Shown here in pieces: positions 32,860-40,136 of a DNA stretch of 42,098 nucleotides. Each line of letters starts with the position of its first letter. Position 1 is the first letter of the stretch. Made by a program: the position numbers and the translations under genes. This DNA comes from Actinomadura sp. BRA 177. GTDB taxonomy: Bacteria > Actinomycetota > Actinomycetes > Streptosporangiales > Streptosporangiaceae. The notes beneath the pieces are model-generated. The model did no database searches. It was not told where the DNA came from and was given only the letters and a program-made list of their open reading frames with translations. The stretch spans positions 1 through 42,098 of the forward strand of contig NZ_JABXFD010000326.1 of assembly GCF_013372625.1 (NCBI RefSeq). Direction: 5' to 3'.

Positions 32860-33095
32860 CACCAGGCCCTATTGGTCGGCACCGCGCGCTGACGCTCACT
32901 GACGAGCGCAGACCGCAGCGCCTCAGCGTCCGAACGGATCACCGTCAGGTCGACACCCGCCGCCGGGTCGAGCAGCGTCGCCACCCAGTCGCCGGCGCGC
33001 CCGTCCCACCGACGAGCGCGCCAGATGCGGTGTCCAGGGAACTCCTCTTGCATCCGGCTAAGAACCGGGTCGTCTTGCAGCGAACGCGCTTCCAT
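32859..33095 (-). CDS. Unknown protein, 78 residues
   Basis: Reads MEARSLQDDPVLSRMQEEFP, then HRIWRARRWDGRAGDWVATL and DLTVIRSDAEALRSALVSER. The HRIWRAR and GDWVATL pattern recalls small actinomycete proteins annotated only as hypothetical. ATG 33095 has AAGGA about nine bases upstream. It heads a minus-strand run of three TGATG-coupled genes and diverges from the second HTH-kinase gene across a 143-bp control region. Confidence 0.65.
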   Translation of the reverse strand: MEARSLQDDPVLSRMQEEFPGHRIWRARRWDGRAGDWVATLLDPAAGVDLTVIRSDAEALRSALVSERQRAVPTNRAW

Positions 33096-33202
33096 CAGGG
33101 GTGTCCTTGTGGTCGACGGCGAGCCCGCTCCGAGGCCCGTACGGCATGCCAACCAGCGTTCCGCCGCACCACGATTTACAAAGGAGCCTGACAGTGGGCC
33201 AG

Positions 33203-33215
33203 GTGTGGGCCACAC
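33203..33215. promoter_or_regulatory. Palindrome in the divergent control region
   Basis: GTGTGG-G-CCACAC is a perfect 6-bp dyad around one base. It lies 24 bases before the second HTH-kinase start and 108 bases from the divergent gene. It is a candidate operator for the HTH of the kinase fusion. Confidence 0.45.
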
Positions 33216-33238
33216 TCGACTACAGGAGGTAGCACCGC

Positions 33239-34171
33239 ATGCCCACTGAGAAACGACGGGAGTTCGGCGCCTACCTAGCGCGCCTACGAGGCACCCGCAG
33301 CCAAAGCGCACTAGCCGCCGAGCTATGCGACCTCACCGGCTCTGACACCCTCACCCGACACGAGATCTCCCGATGGGAACGCGGCGAACGCATCCCCGAC
33401 GACTGGTTGCCGCACCTGGCACGCGTCCACAACATCCCGCTCACCGTCCTAGAACGCATGGCCGCCGACGCACGCGGCAAGACCCCAGGCCCAGACGGAG
33501 CCCCCTTCGACCTGTCCGCGTTCTTCCCCGACACCATCCCCCTCACCACCCGCCTAGCCAACGCCTGGCACGGCCGCGCCATCGCCAACGCCGGCGGCAA
33601 CCCCACCCTCGTCCTGGTCGGCGGCTACGCCGGATCCGGCAAGACCGAGTTCGCCCGCTTCCTATCCGACCTCTCAGGCTGGGCGTTCCTCGACAAGGAC
33701 GCCCTCACCCGCCGCCTAGCCGAACGCCTACTCATCTCGTTGAACGGCGACCCGCACGACCGCCACACCGACCTCTACCGCGCCGAGGTACGCCCCCACG
33801 AGTACCGGTGCCTCATGAACGCCGCCTACGCCAACATCGACTGCGGAGTGTCGATCATCCTCGCCGCCCCGTTCATCACCGAACTCAACAACCCGAGCTG
33901 GCTCCCCCGCCTCACCCACCGCTGCCAGGCCAAGGGCGTCGACGTCACCGCCATCTGGGTACACAGCGACATCGACACCATGCACGAGTACATCGAGCTA
34001 CGCGACGCCGCCCGAGACGGCTGGAAGCTGGCCCACTGGGACGAGTACACCGCCGGACTCAACACAGACGACCCACCCGACGCCGCACACCTCACCATCG
34101 ACAACCGCCTAGGCGCAGCCACCAGCCTCGCCGACCAAACCCGCAGAGCCCTAACCAAGCTCATCCCATAA
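33239..34171 (+). CDS. XRE HTH - P-loop kinase fusion (AAA_33/zeta-like), copy 2
   Basis: A 310-residue protein. Residues 6-75 are a canonical XRE HTH (REFGAYLARLRGTRSQSALA, then LTRHEISRWERGERIPDDWL). The C-terminal 190 residues are the same P-loop kinase as in the gene at 30572, with Walker A GGYAGSGKT at 128-136. They then share GWAFLDKD, GDPHDRHTDLY and IDNRLGA. Start ATG 33239 has AGGAGG nine bases upstream. The HTH halves of the two copies are dissimilar while the kinase halves are nearly alike, so the modules were probably shuffled. No small antitoxin gene precedes it. Confidence 0.78.
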   Translation: MPTEKRREFGAYLARLRGTRSQSALAAELCDLTGSDTLTRHEISRWERGERIPDDWLPHLARVHNIPLTVLERMAADARGKTPGPDGAPFDLSAFFPDTIPLTTRLANAWHGRAIANAGGNPTLVLVGGYAGSGKTEFARFLSDLSGWAFLDKDALTRRLAERLLISLNGDPHDRHTDLYRAEVRPHEYRCLMNAAYANIDCGVSIILAAPFITELNNPSWLPRLTHRCQAKGVDVTAIWVHSDIDTMHEYIELRDAARDGWKLAHWDEYTAGLNTDDPPDAAHLTIDNRLGAATSLADQTRRALTKLIP

Positions 34172-34355
34172 CCCCAGGTCAGCCGGGTTGCACCCGCGCC
34201 CGATGAGAACTTTCTCTACGTCTTCAAGGGCGCCGCTACGCGTCGCCGACGGCCGCCCGCCCCGGCGCGCCGGGCATGCGGCCTGTCCCGTCCGGTCCCG
34301 CCGCGCCGGACCGCCCGTCCGCACCAGCCTGGCCCGGTTATCTGCAATCCATGGC

Positions 34356-34841
34356 TCAGGCGTCCACGAGCTCCACTGACGCAGCATCGACACCAGCCAG
34401 TTTGGCTAGAACTCTCGTCTCCGTATCCGATACTTCACGTACGGACTCGATGACCCCGTTCAAGAACCAATCAACTGCGTCAAGTAGATCCGATTCGACC
34501 GTATGGACGGCATAATTGCGCCCTATTCGGTCATTGCGGGCGGTGGCGATAACGATCTCGGACCCCTTGAACAGAGAATCGACACGCTCACGCAGCGCGG
34601 AGATCGATTCAAAGCGAGGCTTGGCGAGTTCCTTGGCTTCTTGCGAGGTCAAGACCTTGTACGCCCAGACGGAAAGACCACGCTCGCTCTCCAGCACCAT
34701 GGAGAAGAGGACCATGTGCCCCTCATCCATGAAGGTGCCCACTAGCGGTGCCTCATACTCATGCCAAACATGGAGGTCGCATGCCCGATCGTTTGGACGC
34801 CAGGGCAGACGGCCTCGCTTCACCAACGAATCTAGGTTCAT
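34356..34841 (-). CDS. Unknown AICE cargo protein, 161 residues
   Basis: Reads MNLDSLVKRGRLPWRPNDRA, then HVWHEYEAPLVGTFMDEGHM and ISALRERVDSLFKGSEIVIA. No family recognised; it looks like a soluble alpha/beta protein. Start ATG 34841 is chosen because GAGGTGG lies five bases upstream and the codon comes 10 bases after the upstream stop. Longer frames reach 35048 but lack support. Base composition is clearly less GC-rich than the rest of the element, with A or T at many third positions. With the upstream gene it forms a two-gene unit of separate origin. Confidence 0.6.
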   Translation of the reverse strand: MNLDSLVKRGRLPWRPNDRACDLHVWHEYEAPLVGTFMDEGHMVLFSMVLESERGLSVWAYKVLTSQEAKELAKPRFESISALRERVDSLFKGSEIVIATARNDRIGRNYAVHTVESDLLDAVDWFLNGVIESVREVSDTETRVLAKLAGVDAASVELVDA

Positions 34842-34851
34842 GTGGTCCACC

Positions 34852-35313
34852 TCACGAGTCAGCATCCCCATCAAAGCATCGGGTGAAACGGTCCGCCACC
34901 TCTTTGGACCAGGGGATCTCTTGTCTCTCCATAGGGTCATCAGCAGGCCAAACCACCGAAACGTGAGGACCATCCTCAATCGCGCCAGGGGTATGAAGTA
35001 CCGCAAACCCGGCACTTCGAAGTTTTCCGGCAGTCGTAAAGCGCACAACAGCTCGAGCTAGCTGGCGGGCAGTGGGATGAGGGTATCGATAGCAAGTGGC
35101 ATCCTCAGCCGTCCATTTGCCTCGCAGGAGCGACACATCACGCTCCGGCTTGCGACCCTGCCCTTGGTCGATGCGAGGCGCATCAATGAAGGCATCAGCC
35201 GACTTGCCATGATGCGTCAAAACCTCATCGTCAGGTAGACAAAGTTCCGGAGACGACCCACAGTCGCACGCAGAGCGACTGAAATAGCCATCTTTCGGCG
35301 CACGACCACCCAT
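34852..35313 (-). CDS. Unknown AICE cargo protein, 153 residues
   Basis: Reads MGGRAPKDGYFSRSACDCGS, then RDVSLLRGKWTAEDATCYRY and HTPGAIEDGPHVSVVWPADD. No domain recognised. ATG 35313 has TAAGTT seven bases upstream on the same strand and no Shine-Dalgarno, so a leaderless transcript is likely and supports this start. The stop is 10 bases before the start of the next gene, so the pair is co-transcribed. Base composition is AT-richer than neighbours. A toxin-immunity, defence or other moron-like role is possible but unsupported. Confidence 0.6.
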   Translation of the reverse strand: MGGRAPKDGYFSRSACDCGSSPELCLPDDEVLTHHGKSADAFIDAPRIDQGQGRKPERDVSLLRGKWTAEDATCYRYPHPTARQLARAVVRFTTAGKLRSAGFAVLHTPGAIEDGPHVSVVWPADDPMERQEIPWSKEVADRFTRCFDGDADS

Positions 35314-35464
35314 GGCACTCAACTTAGCGCCAGCAAAGCGCACTATGTGGCACTTCTATGTCAACATGTGGCCAATCATCACAACACCTCCAATATTGGG
35401 TCACATCAGCCCACTTCATGCATGCTATGCGACACATGTAACGGTTTGGTAAAGTTGATCTCAC

Positions 35465-35532
35465 GGAGGCGCCTCCACCGGCTACGCTACGCAACTGCTT
35501 GCGGTTAGTTTACGGCGTAGCGTAGCCGGTGG
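35465..35532. repeat. Palindrome plus perfect 18-bp inverted repeat
   Basis: A 12-bp palindrome (GGAGGCGCCTCC, 35465-35476) runs into an 18-bp arm at 35475-35492. After a 22-base spacer, an exact reverse-complement arm follows at 35515-35532. The arms read CCACCGGCTACGCTACGC. It is in non-coding DNA of the AICE and is a candidate replication origin or transfer site. Confidence 0.75.
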
Positions 35533-35640
35533 ACTAGTTTGCGGTTCGTGAGGCCACTACACAGCGTGACGCCACTGCTGATACAAATGCTCGGCCGACT
35601 TCGGCAGATGCTCACAGGACCATCGAAGGACGTGTGAAGC

Positions 35641-35658
35641 GGGGGCCTCGCGGCCCCC
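35641..35658. repeat. GC hairpin
   Basis: GGGGGCC and GGCCCCC enclose a four-base loop. It is part of the structured non-coding tract 35314-35931 of the AICE. Confidence 0.5.
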
Positions 35659-35671
35659 AGCCCCCCGCGGG

Positions 35672-35739
35672 CCGGAGGGCACGCCCGCGCGAAGCTGTCT
35701 GTCACACCGTCTCGCCGTTCGCGCGGGCGCACCCTCCGG
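35672..35739. repeat. Long inverted repeat, 22-bp arms
   Basis: Arms at 35672-35693 and 35718-35739 match at 20 of 22 positions (12 inner bases perfect) around a 24-base loop. Its size and lack of coding suggest a DNA secondary structure such as an origin, single-strand origin or transfer locus. Confidence 0.7.
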
Positions 35740-35856
35740 GACGGGTGCGGGTGCTAACGCTCTTGCTAACAACGGGGTCGGATGACCTTGGACGGGTGTG
35801 GACGGGCGAGAGGTTGTCGCGCTGGTCAGGAGACACCCGGGGACATGCCTGAACGG

Positions 35857-35880
35857 TTCTGATCTTGCTACGGATCAGAA
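35857..35880. repeat. Perfect 8-bp stem-loop
   Basis: TTCTGATC and GATCAGAA enclose an eight-base loop. It lies 52 bases before the DUF7662-like gene and could be a terminator-like or regulatory hairpin. Confidence 0.5.
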
Positions 35881-35931
35881 GGCGGACGCCGACAAGCTGA
35901 CAGCCGAGACCTGCTCACCGATGATGGGAGC

Positions 35932-36183
35932 GTGGTCCAGCGAGAGCAGTACGAGCGGCTGGAGCGTCATCTTCGGTCAGACGGTCGCGAGCGTATCGAC
36001 ATGACGTTCTCTGAGGTGTCGGTAGTGATCGGTGCGGCATTGCCCCGGAGCGCCCGCAACCACCTGGCTTGGTGGGGTACAGACCCGAAGCACACTCAAG
36101 CGGTCTGGCTGGGCGCCGGCTACCAGGCCCGCGCGAACCTGACCGCGCAGCGCGTGACCTTCATCAGGACCGCCCGAGGCTGA
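35932..36183 (+). CDS. DUF7662-like small protein, 83 residues
   Basis: Reads QYERLERHLRSDGRERIDMT, then FSEVSVVIGAALPRSARNHL and WWGTDPKHTQAVWLGAGYQA. The pattern (YERLERHL, FSEVE, LP-x-SA, WW, W-x-AGY) fits a small domain recurring in actinobacteria and in restriction or phage contexts, here called DUF7662-like from memory. GTG 35932 is the only start open in frame after the stop at 35860, though GGGAG lies unusually close. The stop codon TGA is also the first three bases of the right arm repeat. It is the last gene before attR. Confidence 0.6.
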   Translation: MVQREQYERLERHLRSDGRERIDMTFSEVSVVIGAALPRSARNHLAWWGTDPKHTQAVWLGAGYQARANLTAQRVTFIRTARG

Positions 36184-36202
36184 CAGCAACGGTGACAGCA
36201 AC
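36181..36202 (+). repeat. Right arm-type repeat: two copies of TGACAGCAAC
   Basis: It matches the left arm repeat at 22957-22980 over 22 bases, same orientation. It starts with the stop codon of the preceding gene and ends 84 bases before the attR core. Confidence 0.6.
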
Positions 36203-36286
36203 AGCAGCAACCAGCCCCAACTTTGAGCGCACGCCGACAGCCGTCCAACCTCGGCCGACTCCCATCCGGCAGGGGTGTTGTTATAG

Positions 36287-36330
36287 CTGAAAAGCGGAAG
36301 GTCGGCGGTTCGACCCCGCCCCTGCCCACT
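36287..36330 (+). repeat. attR core (44-bp direct repeat)
   Basis: Exact copy of 22865-22908. It is the displaced 3' half of tRNA-Phe, not a functional tRNA. Confidence 0.92.
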
Positions 36331-36334
36331 TCTA

Positions 36335-36367
36335 CACCTCTGACCAGCAGAAACACGGTCAGAGGTG
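36335..36367 (+). terminator. Original terminator of tRNA-Phe
   Basis: A perfect 11-bp stem (CACCTCTGACC and complement) closes an 11-base loop just past attR. Before integration it lay directly behind tRNA-Phe. Confidence 0.6.
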
Positions 36368-36558
36368 CTCTCATTTCCGCCCCCGAAGCGCCCTCAAGCG
36401 GATGTACACCGCTCGAACACCTTCCGCCTATCGCATGACGAAGGCCGCACTGCCGCTCGATGGACCGAACTCCACGCCCCGACACTCACACCTGTAACCG
36501 GCAACGACTCGATAAGACCGCCCAGCGGCGTGTGAGTGAACTGATCCGGGCCGTGCTG

Positions 36559-36867
36559 TCATTCAGCGAGCCACTGGCGGATCAGTGAGAAGTCCAACTC
36601 AGCGAGACCGACACGCGGGTCAATTCGGTGCAGTAAAGCTCTCCCCGCATGGTGTACCACCACCCATCGCCGATCGGCGTCCGTCATCTCATCGTCGAGC
36701 CGGAGGAACGGGCGTCCGGCCGCCCACCGCGTGACGAACATCGTCTTCCAGTGCAGGCCATGAGGCGGCTCGTCGTCCGAGGCGGGCCAGTCCACGACGG
36801 GTAGTTCTGGTGCGTCATCCGGATCGAGTCGGCCCAGCAGCGGATTGCCGCCCCCATCAGGCCTCAT
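36559..36867 (-). CDS. Unknown protein, about 102 residues
   Basis: Reads MRPDGGGNPLLGRLDPDDAP, then ELPVVDWPASDDEPPHGLHW and DEMTDADRRWVVVHHAGRAL. It has a compact C-terminal part rich in Arg and Trp. No family recognised. ATG 36867 has AGGA three bases upstream, so the start is uncertain and frames to 36984 are open. It is the first chromosomal gene after attR, and the region 36368-36558 before it holds nothing else. It diverges from the 37144 gene. Confidence 0.5.
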   Translation of the reverse strand: MRPDGGGNPLLGRLDPDDAPELPVVDWPASDDEPPHGLHWKTMFVTRWAAGRPFLRLDDEMTDADRRWVVVHHAGRALLHRIDPRVGLAELDFSLIRQWLAE

Positions 36868-37143
36868 CAGTCCTGGCGCCGCCCGAGAGGAACGGCCGCT
36901 CGGCCGGTCATGGGGCGCCGGAAGGGATGAGCGGTCCGTCCATATCGGGAAGATCAGTGACCGACCGGCGGCGCCGGAGATCACCGGGCGAAGCTGTCAT
37001 CCGTCTCGCCCTCTGGATGCCGGCTCGCCCATGGGCGAGGTCATGGCGCTGTCGGCGGCAGAAGCCGATGAGCGGATCCGTCTCCGTCATCTGATCGCGA
37101 TGACCGACACCGATCGCCGTACACTACGCGACCATGGCAGAGC

Positions 37144-38118
37144 GTGCTGCTCGGCGAGGTGACCTGTCCGTCGGGCGAGTTGGTGCTGATGGATGGCGGC
37201 TACCTCGGGCTGTGGTTCGGCGACCGCGTACCGGACGACGTGCGGCCGCCCGACGTCCCGCCGGCCGTCGACTTCGAGGTGGTCGGGCGTGATGCGGACA
37301 CCGCGGCGCGGTCGTTCGACCGGCAGTCCGGCCGCACCGTCTACGACATCCCACAGCATGCCGTCACGGACTTCACCTCGCTCTTCGGTGATCACTGCCG
37401 TGAGCGCGGACACCAGGCGTCGCTGCGCCGCTTTCCGCAGCAGATCCCGCATCGTGACCGCGTCCGGCGGGCGATCGCCGGGAACGACCCGGACTTTTTG
37501 ATCAGCGGTGTGCCGGTCATCACCATCGGTGGGCTGCCAACCGACCGTCCGCTGCCGGTCACCGCGACACCGCACAGCGACTGGGGCTGGACGCACATCC
37601 ACATCGTGGTCAGTGACGAACCAGTCGTCAGTACCTGCTCGCTGGGCAAGATCGGCGTCGACTACGCCCGCTTTGTGTTCGCGGACGCGTTGAACGCATG
37701 GATACACGACGAGCCGATCGACGGCCTCGCGGACGTCGTGTTCTGGGGCAGGCACGAGACCGAGATCGCGGCCGAGTTCGGTGCCACTCGTACCGGCACA
37801 CCCGGCGAGGATCACTACGGCTGGCTCGACCTGCCGGTCCGCGACGCGTACGCGAAGGCGATCGCGTTGCACGATCGCCTGAAGACAGCATCGGACCGTA
37901 AGTTCGCCTTCGACTTCCGTCCACACTCACACCACTGGCGGGTGATGGCCGATGTTCGCGCGTCCGAGAACGAGGCCGCCTCGATAGACGTCGGTGGTAC
38001 CCGCATCATGTTCGCGATGACATCCATAGGCGACGGGTTCTTCCCCGTCCATGTCGAATTTGATGCGGCGGGCGCCCCGGCTGCCATCGAGGTGACGATC
38101 CGAGACGCCCAAGATTGA
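37144..38118 (+). CDS. Unknown conserved-looking protein, 324 residues
   Basis: A soluble protein of unknown function. Seen: VLLGEVTCPSGELVLMDGGY, then SGRTVYDIPQHAVTDFTSLF and PVITIGGLPTDRPLPVTATP. The later part has DEPVVSTCSLGKIGVDYARF and a final beta-rich region (HWRVMADVRASENEAAS). The tone of conserved Gly, Pro and Trp suggests a real globular fold with an oxidoreductase- or binding-like domain, but no family is recognised. GTG 37144 is the annotated start. An ATG at 37133 is out of frame by two bases and could mark a lost natural start (ATGGCAGAGC). Confidence 0.7.
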   Translation: MLLGEVTCPSGELVLMDGGYLGLWFGDRVPDDVRPPDVPPAVDFEVVGRDADTAARSFDRQSGRTVYDIPQHAVTDFTSLFGDHCRERGHQASLRRFPQQIPHRDRVRRAIAGNDPDFLISGVPVITIGGLPTDRPLPVTATPHSDWGWTHIHIVVSDEPVVSTCSLGKIGVDYARFVFADALNAWIHDEPIDGLADVVFWGRHETEIAAEFGATRTGTPGEDHYGWLDLPVRDAYAKAIALHDRLKTASDRKFAFDFRPHSHHWRVMADVRASENEAASIDVGGTRIMFAMTSIGDGFFPVHVEFDAAGAPAAIEVTIRDAQD

Positions 38119-38270
38119 CCGTGGTCTGATCAACTCACATCCCGGTTGAAGGCGAGCCGTCCGGCGACTACACCCGGAGACTCATTGCCAGTTCGCGGGT
38201 TCGGGCGGCTCGACACGCGACCAGCGGCAGAAGAGTACGCCTGGGACGTTGACGAAATATCCGGTGGCCC

Positions 38271-39182
38271 GTGAACGCCTCGATCGGCCCCAACGGCGAG
38301 GTCATAGCACTGTGGTCGACCGCCGCCGACGTGCAGGCCGTGACGTCGACGACGACGCAACCGGGCTGGGCGATCTTCCCGGACCCTCGGGCTCCTCGCC
38401 CGGTGACCATTCGCGTGACGCTGCACTCGCCGACACTGACCAACGTGATCACGATCCACGACTTCTCGCTCGCGCACCCGACCCTCCAACCGCTACCCGA
38501 CGGCCGAGTTCTGGCCGTGGGCACTAGGGCTCGATGGCGCCAGGACGGTCCGGACCGCAACACGATCATCTACTCCGCCGACGGACCGGCTCTGGCCGCT
38601 GAGACGCTCGGGGACGGCACCGAGCACGTCTTCACCACCAAAACCGGTCACGTCTGGGTGGGATACTCCGACGAAGGCGTCTACGGCAACTATGGCTGGG
38701 GCGAGGCCGACAGCCCGCAACCGATCGGCTCCTGCGGGCTCGCACGGTTCTCCCCGGATCTGAAGGCCGACTGGCGGTTCCCCTCCCACGCGAACAACCC
38801 GTGGGGCGCGATCAGCGACTGCTATGCGCTCAACGTCGACGCGGACACCGCCTGGACGTGCTACTACACCGACTTCCCCATCGTCCGCGTCCACGATGGG
38901 ACTCTCACCGGCTGGCACGGCGCCGGCGCCGCAGCAAAGGCACTCATCACCGACGGCTCACGCGTCGCTCTGTATGGCGGATACGGCGCCGACCGCGACC
39001 GCCTGGTCGACGGACTGGCCGACGGCCGAATGCGGAGCACCCGAAACTACCGGGTCGTACTCCCGGATGGGCAGGAACTCCCCAGCGACGCGCTGGTCAT
39101 TGGACGCGGCCCCGACCTGCACATCCTCACACACGCGGACTGGTACCGGCTCGACCTCAGCGACGTCCCAGCCGAGCCATGA
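38271..39182 (+). CDS. Unknown protein, possible beta-propeller-like fold, 303 residues
   Basis: Reads MNASIGPNGEVIALWSTAAD, then LQPLPDGRVLAVGTRARWRQ and TEHVFTTKTGHVWVGYSDEG. Repeated blocks of the kind G-x-VWVGYSDEG, SCGLARFSPDL and YALNVDAD suggest a blade-like repeat, as in beta-propellers, but the repeats are too diverged to be sure. GTG 38271 is the only start after an upstream in-frame stop at 38250. The beginning may be lost, since the first block starts mid-strand. Same strand as the preceding gene, 152 bases downstream. No signal peptide. Confidence 0.6.
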   Translation: MNASIGPNGEVIALWSTAADVQAVTSTTTQPGWAIFPDPRAPRPVTIRVTLHSPTLTNVITIHDFSLAHPTLQPLPDGRVLAVGTRARWRQDGPDRNTIIYSADGPALAAETLGDGTEHVFTTKTGHVWVGYSDEGVYGNYGWGEADSPQPIGSCGLARFSPDLKADWRFPSHANNPWGAISDCYALNVDADTAWTCYYTDFPIVRVHDGTLTGWHGAGAAAKALITDGSRVALYGGYGADRDRLVDGLADGRMRSTRNYRVVLPDGQELPSDALVIGRGPDLHILTHADWYRLDLSDVPAEP

Positions 39183-39305
39183 CGCCGCCCGCCGGAGCGG
39201 ATGCCGCGACCAGCAGCGCACCACCAGCGGCATGAGCGGACATCCGGTTCGGTCGGGCGTCAGGTTTCTTGAATTGCGGCTTGGCACCCAGACCGCCGTC
39301 GGGCG

Positions 39306-40136
39306 CTACTGGGCCAGGCTGTCGTAGGCGGTGAGCAGGTCCTCTGTGAGGGCGATGAGTGAACCGGTGACCGTAGAGGGATCTTCCAGAACTCCGACGG
39401 CCTGGGCGGCCAGGGTGGCGAGGGGGCCGTCCGGGTCGGTTCCGTGGTCGCGGAGCGCGTGGACGGTCTGGTGTGTGGTCTCCTCGGAGAGCGGGTGGGC
39501 AGTCAGGTCTGCGAGGCGCCGGGCGAGGGGGTCGGTGTCTGTTGTCTGGAGCAGGCGCAGGATGTCGAGGCCGTCCTTGGGCCGGAGGCGAGCTTGGCCA
39601 CGCCGTTCCTCGATTTTGATCACCTTGGCGACCAGAAGCGCCGCCGGGCCGGCGACTCCTACCGTGAAGGTGCGCTTGTCCGTATCGTCGAGTGCGGACA
39701 GTTCGTGTCCCTCGAAGTCCACCAGGGCTGCTTCGAGTCCCGCCGTTCGGCGGGCGACCCGGTTTCCGTGGACCGGGAGGCGGGCGCCGCGACGGCCGCC
39801 GGAGCCGCTGAGCGCTTCGGGCACCATCAGGTCGACGGCGACTCCGTGCGCGCCGACCCATGATCCGGGGTTGGGGCCCTTGAGGAAGCCGGCCATACGC
39901 AAGGCGTCCTCAAGGAGGGGCTGGTCTCGGAGTCGGTTCGGGGCCAGGGCGATGTCGGCGTCCGTGGTGGTGGGGGCGACCGCCAGGTCGGCGTCTCCGG
40001 TGTGCAGGTACACCGCTTGAGCGCCCACTAGGACGATGGCTTCACGGTGCGCGCCCAACGCGTCGAGCGCGTCGAGCAGGACGCTGCGGGCGAGGACGTA
40101 CTCCTTCGGAGGGCGGTCTTGGTTCACTGAGCCCAT
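39306..40136 (-). CDS. AbiEii-like nucleotidyltransferase (putative toxin)
   Basis: A 276-residue protein of the nucleotidyltransferase superfamily. Seen: VLVGAQAVYLHTGDADLA, then TTTDADIALAPNR; the acidic pair Asp59/Asp61 matches the metal-binding D-x-D of AbiEii-type enzymes. The C-terminal part is helical (LLVAKVIKIEERRGQARLRP). AbiEii toxins act as GTP-dependent nucleotidyltransferases in type IV toxin-antitoxin or abortive infection. Its start overlaps the stop of the regulator gene by 13 bases, so the pair is coupled in the order regulator, transferase, as in AbiE loci. Assignment rests on motif and gene order, not a full alignment. Confidence 0.65.
   Translation of the reverse strand: MGSVNQDRPPKEYVLARSVLLDALDALGAHREAIVLVGAQAVYLHTGDADLAVAPTTTDADIALAPNRLRDQPLLEDALRMAGFLKGPNPGSWVGAHGVAVDLMVPEALSGSGGRRGARLPVHGNRVARRTAGLEAALVDFEGHELSALDDTDKRTFTVGVAGPAALLVAKVIKIEERRGQARLRPKDGLDILRLLQTTDTDPLARRLADLTAHPLSEETTHQTVHALRDHGTDPDGPLATLAAQAVGVLEDPSTVTGSLIALTEDLLTAYDSLAQ

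Larger units (their letters stand above)
22865..36330. mobile_element. pSAM2-like actinomycete integrative and conjugative element (AICE) in tRNA-Phe
   Basis: The element is 13,466 bp between outer edges of 44-bp direct repeats that contain the 3' half of tRNA-Phe. It has the three AICE hallmarks: site-specific recombination (tyrosine integrase and excisionase), autonomous replication (RepSA-type HUH initiator) and transfer of double-stranded DNA by one FtsK/TraB-type translocase. A GntR repressor of KorSA type faces the leftward operon. The right half carries cargo: two HTH-P-loop kinases, a guanylate-kinase-like gene, small unknown genes, two lower-GC genes and a structured non-coding tract. 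All core genes appear intact. Confidence 0.9.

Noticed and set aside
34151..34393. Minus-strand frame ending GALEDVEKVLIGRGCNPADL
   Set aside because: The ending looks protein-like, but the start overlaps the neighbouring gene in another frame and there is no ribosome-binding site; it may be a remnant.
36287..36330. Second tRNA-Phe
   Set aside because: Only the 3' half is present; it is the attR copy.
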